Below, in pieces: positions 20,926 through 31,067 of a DNA stretch of 64,000 nucleotides. The translations under genes were made by a program, and so were the position numbers. This DNA comes from Indiicoccus explosivorum (lineage in GTDB: Bacteria; Bacillota; Bacilli; Bacillales_A; Planococcaceae), in the NCBI RefSeq assembly GCF_002167005.1, contig NZ_NHTN01000008.1:91175-155174 (forward strand). Direction: 5' to 3'. The notes under the pieces were generated by a model that was not told where the DNA came from, ran no database searches, and was given only the letters and a program-made list of their open reading frames with translations. The stretch's first letter is position 1. The number at the start of each line of letters is the position of its first letter.

Positions 20926-22140
20926 ATGGTGGAAACAGAACGTCTTCCCAATGGCGTCCGGCTGGTGACAGAACGGATGCCGCATGTAAGGTCGGTAGCT
21001 GCGGGGATATTCGTGCACGCCGGTTCAAGGGATGAAAAACCTGAAGAAAACGGGATCGCTCACTTTATTGAGCACATGCTTTTCAAGGGGACTGAGAACA
21101 GGACGGCGAGGGAACTTGCCGAAGAATTCGACCGGATCGGCGGACTGGCGAATGCTTTTACTTCGAAAGAAATGACGAGTTACCATGCAAAAGTGCTGGA
21201 CACCCACGCGGGAAAAGCTGTTGAACTGCTCGCGGACATGTTTTTCAATTCGGTCATGGATGAGAAGGAAATCGCAAAAGAGAGACAGGTCGTCCTCGAA
21301 GAGATCAGCATGTCCGAGGATATGCCGGACGATGACGTCCATGAACAGCTCTGGAAAGTGATGTACCCTGATCATCCGATCGGCGCCCCGATATTGGGGA
21401 CGGAGGAAACGCTGGCGGCCTTCAGCAGAGAAAAAATGTTTCATTTCATGCAGCAGCACTATACGCCTGAACGCACGGTCATTTCCGTCGCCGGAAATAT
21501 CGATGACCGGCTGATCGACCGGATCCGGGCGCTGTTCAGCCAGTTCTCCGGAAAGGTGGGCCGGCTGCCCGATGGCGAAGCGCCGGTATTCCGGCCAGGA
21601 ATTTCAGACAGACGGCGCGATACAGAACAAGGGCACATCTGCCTTGGCTATCCCGGCATGCCGATTGATGACCGGCACATCTATGCGATGGCGGTGCTGA
21701 ATAATCTTGCGGGGGGTACGATGTCCTCCCGAATGTTCCAGGAAATCCGGGAAGAGCACGGGCTTGCTTATTCGATCTACTCTTACCATACCGCCTACAA
21801 GGACCATGGCACCTTCGCCATCTACGGCGGCACAGCAAACAGTCGGTTGCCTGAACTGGAAGAACGGATCCGCGGCATAATGGAAACTTTGTCGGCCGAG
21901 GGCGTGACGGAACGGGAAGTGGGTTACTCGAAGGAACAGCTGAAAGGAAGTTACCTCCTCAGCGCTGAAGGGAGCGGCACCAGAATGGAACAGAACGGAA
22001 GGAATGAATTGATTCTGCCGAAGCATCTCTCAGACGAAGAAGTGATCCGGCATATCGAGGGAGTGACGGCCGGACAGGTGAATGAACTGCTGGATTTGTT
22101 CAAAGGGCCGCCGGCCGTATCCATTATCCGGCCGGAGTAG
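20926..22140 (+). CDS. ymxG: M16 family zinc metalloprotease (YmxG/MlpA-like)
   Basis: A processing-peptidase-like insulinase-family protease, 404 residues from ATG 20926 (MVETERLPNGVRLV). The inverted zinc motif HFIEH is at about residues 47-51, followed by the downstream glutamate region. The homologue beside pnp in B. subtilis (YmxG, also MlpA) has been linked to regulation of protease genes; its substrate is unclear. In B. subtilis spoVFAB, asd, dapG and dapA lie between this gene and rnjB; here rnjB follows directly. Confidence 0.9.
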   Translation: MVETERLPNGVRLVTERMPHVRSVAAGIFVHAGSRDEKPEENGIAHFIEHMLFKGTENRTARELAEEFDRIGGLANAFTSKEMTSYHAKVLDTHAGKAVELLADMFFNSVMDEKEIAKERQVVLEEISMSEDMPDDDVHEQLWKVMYPDHPIGAPILGTEETLAAFSREKMFHFMQQHYTPERTVISVAGNIDDRLIDRIRALFSQFSGKVGRLPDGEAPVFRPGISDRRRDTEQGHICLGYPGMPIDDRHIYAMAVLNNLAGGTMSSRMFQEIREEHGLAYSIYSYHTAYKDHGTFAIYGGTANSRLPELEERIRGIMETLSAEGVTEREVGYSKEQLKGSYLLSAEGSGTRMEQNGRNELILPKHLSDEEVIRHIEGVTAGQVNELLDLFKGPPAVSIIRPE

Positions 22141-22165
22141 CCGCTCTCCTGTAAATCATTTTTCC

Positions 22166-22195
22166 TTGGACGCGGCCTGCCCATTGCCGTATAAT
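22166..22195 (+). promoter_or_regulatory. Predicted sigma-A promoter of rnjB
   Basis: TTGGAC (22166-22171) and TATAAT (22190-22195), 18-base spacer, 45 bases before the GTG start of rnjB. Confidence 0.65.
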
Positions 22196-22240
22196 AAAGG
22201 GTATGGACTTGGACGGGGAAACTTACTAGGAGGAGAATTT

Positions 22241-23908
22241 GTGAGTAAAACGAAAAATGAAAGTATCAAAGTCATCCCGCTCGGCGGAGTGGGAGAAATC
22301 GGGAAAGCGATGTATGTCATCGAAATCGATGACGAGCTGTTCGTAGTGGACAGCGGACTGATGTTCCCGGAAGATGAAATGCTCGGAATCGATATCGTCA
22401 TTCCGGACATGACTTACCTTGAAGAAAATAAAGACCGGGTGAAAGGGATTTTCCTGACACACGGCCACGAAGATGCGATCGGTTCGATCGCCTACCTGCT
22501 CAAGCGGGTACAGGCGCCGGTTTACGGAACGAAACTGACCATTGCGCTTGCAAAAGAACATGTGAAGGAACTGGGGCCGCTCAAGGGACTGAAGTTCTTT
22601 GAAGTCACCAACCGGAGCCGGATGAATTTCCAGCGGACCCATGTGACGTTTTTCCATACCACCCACAGCATTCCGGATTCACTCGGCGTTGTTTTCCATA
22701 CATCGGAAGGCGCGATCGTCCATACCGGTGAATTTAAATTCGACCAGTCAGCGAGCGGCAGTTATCGGCCGGATATCGCGAAAATGGCGAAAGTCGGAGA
22801 TGACGGAGTCTTCATCCTGCTATCCGATTCAACGGAGGCGGAGCGGCCGGGGTATACGACGTCAGAGAGCGTAATCGCCGACCAGCTGACCCGCACGTTC
22901 CATTCCGCAGAAGGCCGGATCCTCGTGTCGCTGTTCGCTTCGAACTTCATCCGTATCCAGCAAGTGCTGGAAATCGCAGAACTGACGGGCAAAAAAGTGG
23001 CGATCACCGGCCGCACGCTGGAACACGCATTCGAAATCGGCCATAAGCTCGGCTATTTGACGGCCGATGAAAACACACTGATTCCGCTCAAAGAAGTCGA
23101 TCAGCATCCGGATCATGAAGTGGTAATCATCGTGACAGGCCATCAGGGGGAACCGCTCGAAGCGCTGGATAAGATGGTGAATCGGCAGCACAGTGATGTC
23201 CGCATAAAGGAAACGGATACCGTTCTGATCACATTCACTCCTTCACCGGGAATGGAAGTGCCGATGTACCAAACGATGAATAAACTCGCCAAAGCCGGTG
23301 CCAACGTGCTGACATCGAGCAGAAAAGTCCACGTTTCCGGCCACGGAAGCCAGGAAGACCTGAAAATGATGCTGAACATGATGAAGCCGAAATACTTTAT
23401 CCCGATCCAAGGCGAGTATAAGATGCTGATTGCCCATTCCCGTCTGGCACAGCAGACAGGAATTGAAAAATCGCAGATTTTCATTGCGGAAAAAGGCGAC
23501 ATCGTGGAATACAAAAACGGCAAAATGCGCATGAGCGGCCGCGTCACGGCAGGGAATGTGCTGATCGACGGCATCGGTGTCGGGGATGTCGGAAACATCG
23601 TCCTCCGGGACCGGAAGCTTCTGTCACAGGACGGCATCTTCATCGTCGTCGTGACACTGAACCGCAAAGAGAAGAAGATCGCTGCCGGGCCGGAGCTGAT
23701 TTCACGCGGTTTCGTCTATGTGAGGGAATCCGAAGAACTTTTGGATGAATCCGCACAGCTTGTCCGGAAAGTGGTTGATAAGTATGCTGCAAAACAGTCG
23801 TTCGAGTGGAACAACATTAAACAGGAAATCCGTGATGCGCTGAATTCCTATCTGTTCCAGCAGACGAAACGGCGCCCGATGATCATCCCGATCATCATGG
23901 AATATTAA
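22241..23908 (+). CDS. rnjB: Ribonuclease J2
   Basis: A beta-CASP metallo-beta-lactamase ribonuclease, 555 residues from GTG 22241 after AGGAGGAGA, exactly the B. subtilis RNase J2 length. Domains: beta-lactamase core (about 1-200 and 370-450), beta-CASP insertion (about 215-365), and a C-terminal domain. The first metal motif reads THGHEDAIGS; the second histidine of the active HxHxDH form is replaced by alanine. That is the J2 pattern, and J2 is the weaker partner that assembles with RNase J1 (encoded elsewhere). It has its own promoter and terminator. Confidence 0.93.
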   Translation: MSKTKNESIKVIPLGGVGEIGKAMYVIEIDDELFVVDSGLMFPEDEMLGIDIVIPDMTYLEENKDRVKGIFLTHGHEDAIGSIAYLLKRVQAPVYGTKLTIALAKEHVKELGPLKGLKFFEVTNRSRMNFQRTHVTFFHTTHSIPDSLGVVFHTSEGAIVHTGEFKFDQSASGSYRPDIAKMAKVGDDGVFILLSDSTEAERPGYTTSESVIADQLTRTFHSAEGRILVSLFASNFIRIQQVLEIAELTGKKVAITGRTLEHAFEIGHKLGYLTADENTLIPLKEVDQHPDHEVVIIVTGHQGEPLEALDKMVNRQHSDVRIKETDTVLITFTPSPGMEVPMYQTMNKLAKAGANVLTSSRKVHVSGHGSQEDLKMMLNMMKPKYFIPIQGEYKMLIAHSRLAQQTGIEKSQIFIAEKGDIVEYKNGKMRMSGRVTAGNVLIDGIGVGDVGNIVLRDRKLLSQDGIFIVVVTLNRKEKKIAAGPELISRGFVYVRESEELLDESAQLVRKVVDKYAAKQSFEWNNIKQEIRDALNSYLFQQTKRRPMIIPIIMEY

Positions 23909-23917
23909 GAAAAAACC

Positions 23918-23957
23918 GGGGTTTCCGTCCTGAGAAATTCAGCGGAACCCTTTTTTC
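23918..23957 (+). terminator. Terminator after rnjB
   Basis: GGGGTTTCCG with CGGAACCC (23943-23950), one bulged base, with a nested CTGA/TCAG stem, followed by six T residues. Confidence 0.8.
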
Positions 23958-23983
23958 ATTACATAAGAAATGAGGGAAGTGGC

Positions 23984-26320
23984 ATGGGCCGGTCCCGTCC
24001 GAAAAAGAAAACGAAACGAACGAAAAAACAGAAGCAGTCGACCCGATTCATCGCCAGCGAAGTGACCGGTCTGGTCCTGATCGGGATAGCTCTCCTGATG
24101 CTCTTCAGACTTGGTCTCGCCGGCCGGGCGCTTGCGAATTCAGCGACATTCCTCCTGGGCTGGCTTGGCATCCTTCTGCCGATCTCCTTACTGGCCATAG
24201 CGGTCTACATAATGGTGAAACGGAAGAGACCTTCCGTTCCTTTGAGGATCGCAGCAGGCGGCGCTTTCATATTCCTTGGTGTCCTGCTGGCCGTCCACCT
24301 GCTTTGGGCAGGCTCTGTCATTTTGAGCATCACTTCCGACAATGTCATCACGGAAACAATCAGGGCGACACAGATTTCAGGGACACTCTGGACCGAATAC
24401 ACAGCAGCCGGAAGCGGGATGGCCGGTGCGCTGCTTTACGCCCCTCTTCATGTGCTGATTGACAGCGGCGGGATGGCGATTTTGTCATTCCTTCTCATTT
24501 CCATCGGTGTCATCATTCTGACAGGGAAAACCGCTGTCCCTTATCTCGCTGAAAAGGCGCCTGTTTTATTCGGCCGCGCTTCGGAGGTTGTGAAAGATAA
24601 GTTAAGGAAGCCGGTCAGAAAAGAGAAACGGAAACGTCCGAAACCGGCTGTACAAGAGCCGGAACCGGAAGTACAGGAACCTGCAGCCGAGGGGCCGGTT
24701 TATCCGGAATACAGTTATCAGCTTGAACCTGATGAGGAAGAAGAAGCACCGATCATTTCCGCGTTCACAGAGCAAGTCAAAACACGGACCCAGCCCCAGG
24801 AAGCGGAGTCCGCTGGACAGGAGACTCCGGAAGAGCCTGCAGCGGAAAGCGATCTCGGGGATGCGTCCATCATAAAACGGGAAGACGAAACGGAAAACGA
24901 AGATTATCAGCTTCCGCCCCTTTCTCTGCTGAGCCCTCCGCTCGACAGTGATCAGAGCGGGGAAGTGGCCGGCATCCAGCAGAATGCACGAAAACTGGAA
25001 AAAACGTTCCAAAGCTTCGGCGTCCGGGCGAAAGTGACGCAGATCCACTTAGGACCGGCAGTTACGAAGTATGAGATCATGCCGGACACCGGTGTGAAGG
25101 TGAGCAAAATCGTCAACTTGCACGATGACCTGGCCCTTGCACTGGCGGCGAGGGATATCCGGATCGAAGCGCCGATCCCGGGGAAATCAGCGATCGGAAT
25201 TGAAGTGCCGAATTCAGAAGTGGCGGTTGTCAGTCTCCGGGAGGTTCTCGAATCGGATGAAAATAACCGGCCGGATAAAAAGCTTCTGTTCGGTCTCGGA
25301 AGAGATGTTTCCGGCAAAGCCGTGCTGGCTGAACTGAATAAAATGCCGCATCTTCTTGTCGCCGGATCGACGGGAAGCGGGAAAAGCGTCTGCATCAACG
25401 GGATTATCACGAGCATCCTCATGCGGGCGAAACCCCATGAAGTGAAAATGATGATGATTGATCCGAAGATGGTGGAACTGAATGTCTATAATGGCATTCC
25501 GCACCTTCTTGCCCCGGTCGTCACTGATCCGAGGAAAGCAGCCCAGGCACTGAAAAAAGTGGTTTCGGAGATGGAACGCCGCTATGAGCTGTTTTCACAT
25601 ACCGGGACACGGAACATCGAAGGCTACAACGAGTACGTCCAAGTCTTTAATGAAGAAAATGAAGAAAAGCATCCGAAGCTTCCTTATATCGTCGTCATTG
25701 TGGATGAGCTGGCGGATTTGATGATGGTCGCTTCAAGTGAAGTGGAAGATGCGATCACCCGGCTGGCGCAGATGGCCAGAGCTGCCGGCATCCACTTAGT
25801 AATCGCCACCCAGCGGCCGAGCGTGAATGTCATCACGGGCGTCATCAAAGCGAATATCCCGTCGAGGATCGCTTTTGCCGTTTCGTCGGCTGTCGATTCC
25901 CGGACGATCCTCGATGCAGGCGGTGCCGAAAAACTGCTCGGACGCGGGGATATGCTATTCCTTGGATCCGGCGCTTCGAAGCCTGTCCGGGTCCAGGGCG
26001 CGTTCCTGTCCGATGCGGAAGTGGAAAAAATTACGGATTTTGCGATCGAACAGCAAAAAGCGCAATACCAGGAAGAAATGATTCCGGGAGAGACTGATGA
26101 TGCCGCCCCCGACGAGGAGACCGATGAAATTTACGATGAAGCTGTCCAGCTTGTCGCGGAAATGCAGACGGCTTCCGTCTCGATGCTCCAGCGACGGTTC
26201 CGTGTAGGGTATTCCAGGGCGGCGCGAATCATCGACCAAATGGAGCAGCGCGGCGTGGTCGGACCATACGAAGGGAGCAAGCCGAGAACGGTGCTCGTCC
26301 CGAAACCGGAAGACGTGTAG
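23984..26320 (+). CDS. spoIIIE: FtsK/SpoIIIE family DNA translocase
   Basis: A septum-located ATP-driven DNA pump, 778 residues (B. subtilis SpoIIIE about 787). A very basic N-terminus ([15 protein letters not shown]) leads into four membrane helices (about 20-170), then an acidic, Pro/Glu-rich linker (about 205-310), the motor with Walker A GSTGSGKS (461-468) and [11 protein letters not shown], and a C-terminal winged-helix gamma domain (about 710-770) that reads chromosome-orienting sequences. It lies at the spoIIIE locus. In a lineage apparently without other sporulation genes its role is presumably chromosome clearance at division. Confidence 0.94.
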   Translation: MGRSRPKKKTKRTKKQKQSTRFIASEVTGLVLIGIALLMLFRLGLAGRALANSATFLLGWLGILLPISLLAIAVYIMVKRKRPSVPLRIAAGGAFIFLGVLLAVHLLWAGSVILSITSDNVITETIRATQISGTLWTEYTAAGSGMAGALLYAPLHVLIDSGGMAILSFLLISIGVIILTGKTAVPYLAEKAPVLFGRASEVVKDKLRKPVRKEKRKRPKPAVQEPEPEVQEPAAEGPVYPEYSYQLEPDEEEEAPIISAFTEQVKTRTQPQEAESAGQETPEEPAAESDLGDASIIKREDETENEDYQLPPLSLLSPPLDSDQSGEVAGIQQNARKLEKTFQSFGVRAKVTQIHLGPAVTKYEIMPDTGVKVSKIVNLHDDLALALAARDIRIEAPIPGKSAIGIEVPNSEVAVVSLREVLESDENNRPDKKLLFGLGRDVSGKAVLAELNKMPHLLVAGSTGSGKSVCINGIITSILMRAKPHEVKMMMIDPKMVELNVYNGIPHLLAPVVTDPRKAAQALKKVVSEMERRYELFSHTGTRNIEGYNEYVQVFNEENEEKHPKLPYIVVIVDELADLMMVASSEVEDAITRLAQMARAAGIHLVIATQRPSVNVITGVIKANIPSRIAFAVSSAVDSRTILDAGGAEKLLGRGDMLFLGSGASKPVRVQGAFLSDAEVEKITDFAIEQQKAQYQEEMIPGETDDAAPDEETDEIYDEAVQLVAEMQTASVSMLQRRFRVGYSRAARIIDQMEQRGVVGPYEGSKPRTVLVPKPEDV

Positions 26321-26428
26321 CTGAAAGGTCATAATTTTTTCGGCAAAAGTTTATAATTTTCGACATACGGGTATTTATTTCGTTTCATAAAAATGATATA
26401 GTTAGGCTGATTAGTAGGGATGTTTTAC

Positions 26429-26442
26429 ATCAGATGTCTGAT
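26429..26442 (+). promoter_or_regulatory. Palindrome upstream of the GntR gene, possible operator
   Basis: ATCAGA-TG-TCTGAT is a perfect palindrome 23 bases before the GntR start and about 27 bases after a possible -10 (TATAGT, 26397-26402). An autoregulatory site for the GntR protein is plausible. No copy was seen upstream of the downstream transporter genes. Confidence 0.4.
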
Positions 26443-26464
26443 CTCTGTCATTGGTGGTGATTGA

Positions 26465-27193
26465 ATGGCGATTAAGTCGGATCATCGGCATTTGTATCTT
26501 CAAGTAATCGATCACATGAAGCGCGATATTGCCGCAGGGATCTATAAAGCAAAAGAAAAGCTTCCTTCGGAATTCGAGCTCGCAAAATCGCTCGGCGTCA
26601 GCCGGGCGACACTCAGGGAGGCACTGCGTATCCTGGAAGAGGAAAATGTCATCGTCAGAAGGCATGGCGTCGGCACATTCATCAACCCGGAACCGGTATT
26701 CTCTTCAGGCATCGAGCAGCTGACGAGTGTCTCGGATATGATCCGTCAGGCGGGAATGGAACCCGGTACGATCTATTTGAGCACTGCGGCCGCTCTTCCT
26801 TCTGCGGAAGATGTAAAACGCTTTCAATTCGCAGAAAACGAGCCGGTAGTGACGATCGAACGGGTCCGGACAGCAGATGGAGAGCCGGTAGTTTACTGCA
26901 TAGATAAAGTCCCGGCTTCCCATCTCCCGGAAGACTTTCTCAGCAGACAGGAAGGTTCGATTTTTTCCGCTATTGAGGAGTCCGGGGAAATTCACGTAAA
27001 TTACGCAGTGACTTTCATTGATCCGGCAGGTTATCATGAAGATGCATCACCGATTCTGCAATGTGAACCTGAAACGGCACTTCTTGTGCTGAAACAGCTC
27101 CATTATGATGATGACGATCGTATGGTGCTTTATTCGAAAAATTATTTCCGGGCGGACAAGTTCAGTTTCCATGTTGTCCGGAAGCGGATGTAG
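26465..27193 (+). CDS. ymfC: GntR/HutC-type transcriptional regulator (YmfC-like)
   Basis: A 242-residue regulator. The N-terminal winged helix-turn-helix (about 8-75) contains [20 protein letters not shown] and HGVGTFI. The C-terminal UTRA ligand domain (about 90-235) binds a small molecule in this family. A GGTGGTGA site precedes the ATG. It stands directly upstream, in the same direction, of a nucleoside-type ABC importer, an order seen in related Bacillales, so it probably controls that importer in response to a nucleoside or sugar. The ligand is unknown. Confidence 0.88.
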   Translation: MAIKSDHRHLYLQVIDHMKRDIAAGIYKAKEKLPSEFELAKSLGVSRATLREALRILEEENVIVRRHGVGTFINPEPVFSSGIEQLTSVSDMIRQAGMEPGTIYLSTAAALPSAEDVKRFQFAENEPVVTIERVRTADGEPVVYCIDKVPASHLPEDFLSRQEGSIFSAIEESGEIHVNYAVTFIDPAGYHEDASPILQCEPETALLVLKQLHYDDDDRMVLYSKNYFRADKFSFHVVRKRM

Positions 27194-27237
27194 AACATCC
27201 AATCCTGCTAATTTCAAAAAACTTTGGGGTACAGAAA

Positions 27238-28308
27238 ATGGCAAAACGTAAATTCGGTTTAGGTCTCTCACTGCTTCTCGCTTCAAGCACACTTCTTGCT
27301 GCTTGCGGAGAAGAGGAAACACCGGAAGTAGCTGGAGACACAGGAGATGAGCCTACTGAAGAAGAAGTATTCTCAGTAGCGATGGTTACGGACGTTGGCG
27401 GCATCGATGATAAGTCGTTCAACCAGTCAGCATGGGAAGGGATTCAGCGCTTCGGTGAAGATAACAATCTGGAACAGGGCGATGGCGGATTCGATTACCT
27501 GCAGTCCGCTTCGGATGCTGATTACAACACGAACCTCAACAACCTGATCCGCCGCGGTTTTGATCTTGTCTTCGGTATCGGTTTCCTTATGGAAGGCGCG
27601 GTCGCTGAAATCGCTCAGCAGCAGCCGGAAGCACAGCTTGCGATCATCGATGCAGTCGTGGAAGAGCCGAACGTGGCCAGCGTGCTCTTTAAAGAACAGG
27701 AAGGCGCATTCCTTGCCGGTGTGGCAGCCGCTCTTATGACTGAAACCGGAAAAGTCGGTTTCGTCGGCGGTATGGAGATCCCGGTAATCGAGCGCTTTGA
27801 AGCAGGATTCCGTGCAGGTGTGGAAGCGGCTAATCCGGACGTGGAAGTCGACGTACAGTACACCGGCGCATTCGATAAAGCGGAACTCGGTAAGACGACA
27901 GCGAACCGCATGTACTCCGCTGGCGCGGACATCATCTTCCACGCTGCAGGCGCAACAGGAAACGGTGTGTTCACAGAAGCGAAAGAACGTAAAGAACAAG
28001 ATCCGGATGCCAACGTATGGGTCATCGGGGTGGATGCTGACCAGTACGACCAAGGTGCAGTCGGCGATACAAACGTTACGCTCACTTCCGTCCTCAAACG
28101 GGTCGATAATGCGGTTTATGATATTTCGACTATGGCGATGAACGGCGAATTCCCGGGCGGCGAAACCATCGTCTACGGTCTTGAAGACGAAGGAGTTGCA
28201 CTGGCGGATTCCCGCGGAGCAATCACTGAAGATGTGCTTGCACAGATTGAAGAATTCAAACAGCAGATCGTTGCTGGCGAAATCACTGTTCCTGAAACTG
28301 TTGAATAA
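27238..28308 (+). CDS. nupN: BMP-family nucleoside-binding lipoprotein (NupN-like)
   Basis: The extracellular substrate-binding lipoprotein of a nucleoside ABC importer, 356 residues. A lipoprotein signal ends in the lipobox LAAC with Cys23 as the lipidated residue, followed by a Glu-rich linker. The PBP1-like BMP domain spans about residues 45-340, with VTDVGGIDDKSFNQSAWEG and VIGVDADQYDQG typical of the PnrA/TmpC/YufN group that binds purine nucleosides. Its ribosome site (GGGGT) is weak. It lies 44 bases after the GntR gene and is separated from the permease genes by two hairpins. Confidence 0.92.
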   Translation: MAKRKFGLGLSLLLASSTLLAACGEEETPEVAGDTGDEPTEEEVFSVAMVTDVGGIDDKSFNQSAWEGIQRFGEDNNLEQGDGGFDYLQSASDADYNTNLNNLIRRGFDLVFGIGFLMEGAVAEIAQQQPEAQLAIIDAVVEEPNVASVLFKEQEGAFLAGVAAALMTETGKVGFVGGMEIPVIERFEAGFRAGVEAANPDVEVDVQYTGAFDKAELGKTTANRMYSAGADIIFHAAGATGNGVFTEAKERKEQDPDANVWVIGVDADQYDQGAVGDTNVTLTSVLKRVDNAVYDISTMAMNGEFPGGETIVYGLEDEGVALADSRGAITEDVLAQIEEFKQQIVAGEITVPETVE

Positions 28309-28326
28309 GACGTTTCAATAACGGTC

Positions 28327-28367
28327 ATCATAAAGACCGGGTTAGCCGGTCTTTATGATTTTTTTTG
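28327..28367 (+). terminator. Intercistronic terminator after the BMP lipoprotein gene
   Basis: A 14-bp perfect stem, ATCATAAAGACCGG (28327-28340) with CCGGTCTTTATGAT (28346-28359), followed by a run of T residues. It lies inside the transporter cluster, so it should reduce rather than abolish transcription of the ATPase and permease genes. Confidence 0.85.
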
Positions 28368-28406
28368 CGATTTTCCGATATTAAAGAAGACAGCGAGTTG
28401 ATAGAC

Positions 28407-28434
28407 GAAAGGCTTTTACTCGTAAGAGTCTTTC
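28407..28434 (+). repeat. Second hairpin between lipoprotein and ATPase genes
   Basis: GAAAGGCTTTTAC (28407-28419) and GTAAGAGTCTTTC (28422-28434) can form a 13-bp RNA stem with two G-U pairs. No T-run follows. It may protect the 5' end of the nupO mRNA or form part of a control structure. Confidence 0.5.
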
Positions 28435-28485
28435 CTGTATCAGCTTTTCATCAGGTATTAACCAGTTTTCTAGGGAGTGAAAACA

Positions 28486-30027
28486 GTGGAATATGTAATC
28501 GAAATGCTTAATATCCGCAAAGAGTTCGGTTCATTTGTTGCGAACGATGATATTACGCTGCAAGTGAAAAAAGGGGAGATCCATGCGCTGCTCGGTGAGA
28601 ATGGTGCCGGCAAATCGACGCTGATGAATGTCCTTTTCGGTCTTTACCAGCCGGAAGGCGGCGAAATCCGTGTGAGAGGGGAAGCGGTGAATATCACCGA
28701 TCCGAACGTGGCGAACAAATTGGGAATCGGCATGGTGCACCAGCATTTCATGCTAGTCGAAAATTTCACTGTCACTGAAAACATCATTCTCGGGAATGAA
28801 ATGACGAAAGCGGGTATCGTCGATAAACGGAAAGCATCGAAACGGGTCAAGAAACTGTCTGAACAGTACGGACTTAATGTTGATCCGAATGCTAAGATCG
28901 AAGATATTTCAGTCGGCATGCAGCAGCGGGTGGAAATTTTGAAGACCCTTTACCGCGGCGCGGACATTCTGATATTCGACGAGCCGACCGCATCCCTGAC
29001 TCCTCAGGAAATCACGGAACTGATCCAAATCATGCAGCGGCTGGTCCAAGAAGGAAAATCCATCATTCTCATCACGCATAAACTGAAAGAGATCATGGAC
29101 GTATCCGACAGAGTGACCATCATCCGGAAAGGACAAGGTGTCGGGACAGTAGTGACTGCGGAAACCAATCCCAATGAACTGGCTTCCCTCATGGTCGGCC
29201 GGCAGGTGGAATTCAAGACCGTCAAGGGCGAAGCGTTCCCGAAAGACACGGTACTGCTGATCGAAGACCTGACAGTCGCCGATTATCGCGGCGTCGAGAA
29301 AGTGAAAGGGCTGAATCTGGAAGTCCGTCACGGAGAAATTGTCGGAATTGCAGGAATAGACGGCAACGGGCAGACGGAACTGATCGAAGCCATCACAGGC
29401 TTGCGGAAAGTGAAAGGCGGAAAAATCACTATCAGCGGAAAGGACGTAACCGGGAAGAAGCCCCGGAAAGTCACGGAAGCAGGTGTGGGCCATATCCCGC
29501 AGGACCGCCATAAGCATGGGCTCGTCCTTGATTTTCCGATCGGCCATAATATTGCACTGCAGACATACTATCAGGCCCCGATATCCAAAGGGGGGGTCAT
29601 CCATTATGAAAAGATCGCCGAGCAGGCGAAACGCATCATCGAAAAATATGACGTGCGGACGCAGAGCGAAGCGACACCGGCTCGTGCCCTGTCCGGCGGT
29701 AATCAGCAGAAAGCGATCATCGGACGGGAAGTTGAACGGGACCCTGATCTCCTCATTGCGGCTTTGCCTACCCGTGGTCTTGATGTAGGGGCGATCGAAT
29801 TTATCCATAGCCGGCTGATTGAACAGCGTGATCGCGGGAAAGCGGTCCTGCTGATTTCGTTCGAGCTTGATGAAGTCATGAATGTTTCTGACAGGATCGC
29901 TGTCATCTATGACGGCCAGATCATCGATGAAGTGCTGCCGCAGGATACGTCCGAACAGGAACTCGGATTGCTTATGGCCGGACAGTCAGACCGGAAGACG
30001 AAAGCAGGTGCCAACGAACATGTCTAA
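28486..30027 (+). CDS. nupO: Nucleoside ABC transporter ATP-binding protein (NupO-like)
   Basis: A double-cassette ATPase of 513 residues. The start is placed at GTG 28486 (EYVIEMLNIRKEFG), 6 bases after AGGGAGTG and aligned with B. subtilis NupO; a GTG at 28477 overlaps that site. The first cassette has Walker A GENGAGKST and signature SVGMQQRVEI. The second has the degenerate Walker A GIDGNGQTE, the signature LSGGNQQ, and LLIAALPTRGLDVG. This asymmetry is normal for the RbsA/BMP class. Its last 8 bases overlap the permease gene nupP. Confidence 0.94.
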   Translation: MEYVIEMLNIRKEFGSFVANDDITLQVKKGEIHALLGENGAGKSTLMNVLFGLYQPEGGEIRVRGEAVNITDPNVANKLGIGMVHQHFMLVENFTVTENIILGNEMTKAGIVDKRKASKRVKKLSEQYGLNVDPNAKIEDISVGMQQRVEILKTLYRGADILIFDEPTASLTPQEITELIQIMQRLVQEGKSIILITHKLKEIMDVSDRVTIIRKGQGVGTVVTAETNPNELASLMVGRQVEFKTVKGEAFPKDTVLLIEDLTVADYRGVEKVKGLNLEVRHGEIVGIAGIDGNGQTELIEAITGLRKVKGGKITISGKDVTGKKPRKVTEAGVGHIPQDRHKHGLVLDFPIGHNIALQTYYQAPISKGGVIHYEKIAEQAKRIIEKYDVRTQSEATPARALSGGNQQKAIIGREVERDPDLLIAALPTRGLDVGAIEFIHSRLIEQRDRGKAVLLISFELDEVMNVSDRIAVIYDGQIIDEVLPQDTSEQELGLLMAGQSDRKTKAGANEHV

Positions 30028-31066
30028 TCGAACAACGAATCTTCTAGTGCCCGTCCTGGCCGTCGTGCTCGGACTGCTGGTGGGCGCCATCATCATGTGG
30101 GTCAGCGGCTATGACGCCATCGCCGGGTATGCCGCACTCTGGGATGGTATCTTCGGCGATCTGTACCGCGTCGGTGAAACGATCCGTCAGATCACACCGT
30201 ACATCCTGGCCGGTCTCGCAGTCGCATTCGCTTTCAGGGCCGGACTGTTCAATATCGGTGTTGAAGGACAGCTGATTGTCGGCTGGTTCGCCGCCGCTTA
30301 CGTGGGTGTTGCGGTCGAACTGCCGAAAGTGATCCATCTGCCGCTCGCCATCCTGGCGGCCGCGGCCGCTGGAGCGCTCTGGGGATTCATTCCGGGTCTC
30401 TTAAAAGCGAAGTTCCATGTCCATGAAGTCATCGTTACCATCATGATGAACTATATCGCGCTCCACGTAGTCAACGCGCTGATCGAAGTCGTCACCGGCG
30501 GCAGCGAACGGACTGAACGGATTTTCCCTTCCGCGTCCCTCCGCTCGCCGTTCCTGGAAGCGCTGACGGATTATTCCCGTCTCCATTACGGCATTATCGT
30601 GGCGCTGATCATGGTCGTCGTCATGTGGTTCATCCTCGATAAAACAACGACCGGATTCGAATTGAAATCGGTCGGGTTCAACCAGCATGCCTCCCAGTAT
30701 GCCGGCATGAAAGTGGACCGGAACATCATCCTTGCGATGGTCATTTCCGGTGCGTTCGCCGGTATCGGCGGTGCGATGGAAGCGCTCGGGACGTTCGAGT
30801 ATGTCTCATCGAAAGGCGGCTTTACCGGAATCGGGTTCGACGGAATCGCCGTCGCCCTCCTCGGGATGAATACACCAATCGGCGTTGTGCTTGGGGCCAC
30901 TCTTTTCGGATCCCTGAAATATGGCGCACTCAATATGCCGAACGCCGCGAATATCCCAGTGGAAATCGTGGGGATTGTCACAGCCATCATCATCTATTTC
31001 GTAGCAGCCAGCTACGTAATCCGTCTGCTCATCGAGCGTGCAGCCAGAAAAAAGGAGGCGAAGTAA
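30020..31066 (+). CDS. nupP: Nucleoside ABC transporter permease (NupP-like)
   Basis: A membrane permease of 348 residues of the BPD_transp_2 family with about nine hydrophobic helices. The start is ATG 30020 (MSNRTTNLLVPVLAVVLG), overlapping the nupO stop by 8 bases; the longer reading frame upstream lies inside nupO. The segments AFRAGLFNIGVEGQL and GFNQHASQYAGM are typical. nupQ begins one base after the stop. Together with nupN, nupO and nupQ it should import purine nucleosides, guanosine in the B. subtilis case. Confidence 0.93.
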   Translation: MSNRTTNLLVPVLAVVLGLLVGAIIMWVSGYDAIAGYAALWDGIFGDLYRVGETIRQITPYILAGLAVAFAFRAGLFNIGVEGQLIVGWFAAAYVGVAVELPKVIHLPLAILAAAAAGALWGFIPGLLKAKFHVHEVIVTIMMNYIALHVVNALIEVVTGGSERTERIFPSASLRSPFLEALTDYSRLHYGIIVALIMVVVMWFILDKTTTGFELKSVGFNQHASQYAGMKVDRNIILAMVISGAFAGIGGAMEALGTFEYVSSKGGFTGIGFDGIAVALLGMNTPIGVVLGATLFGSLKYGALNMPNAANIPVEIVGIVTAIIIYFVAASYVIRLLIERAARKKEAK

Positions 31067-31067
31067 C

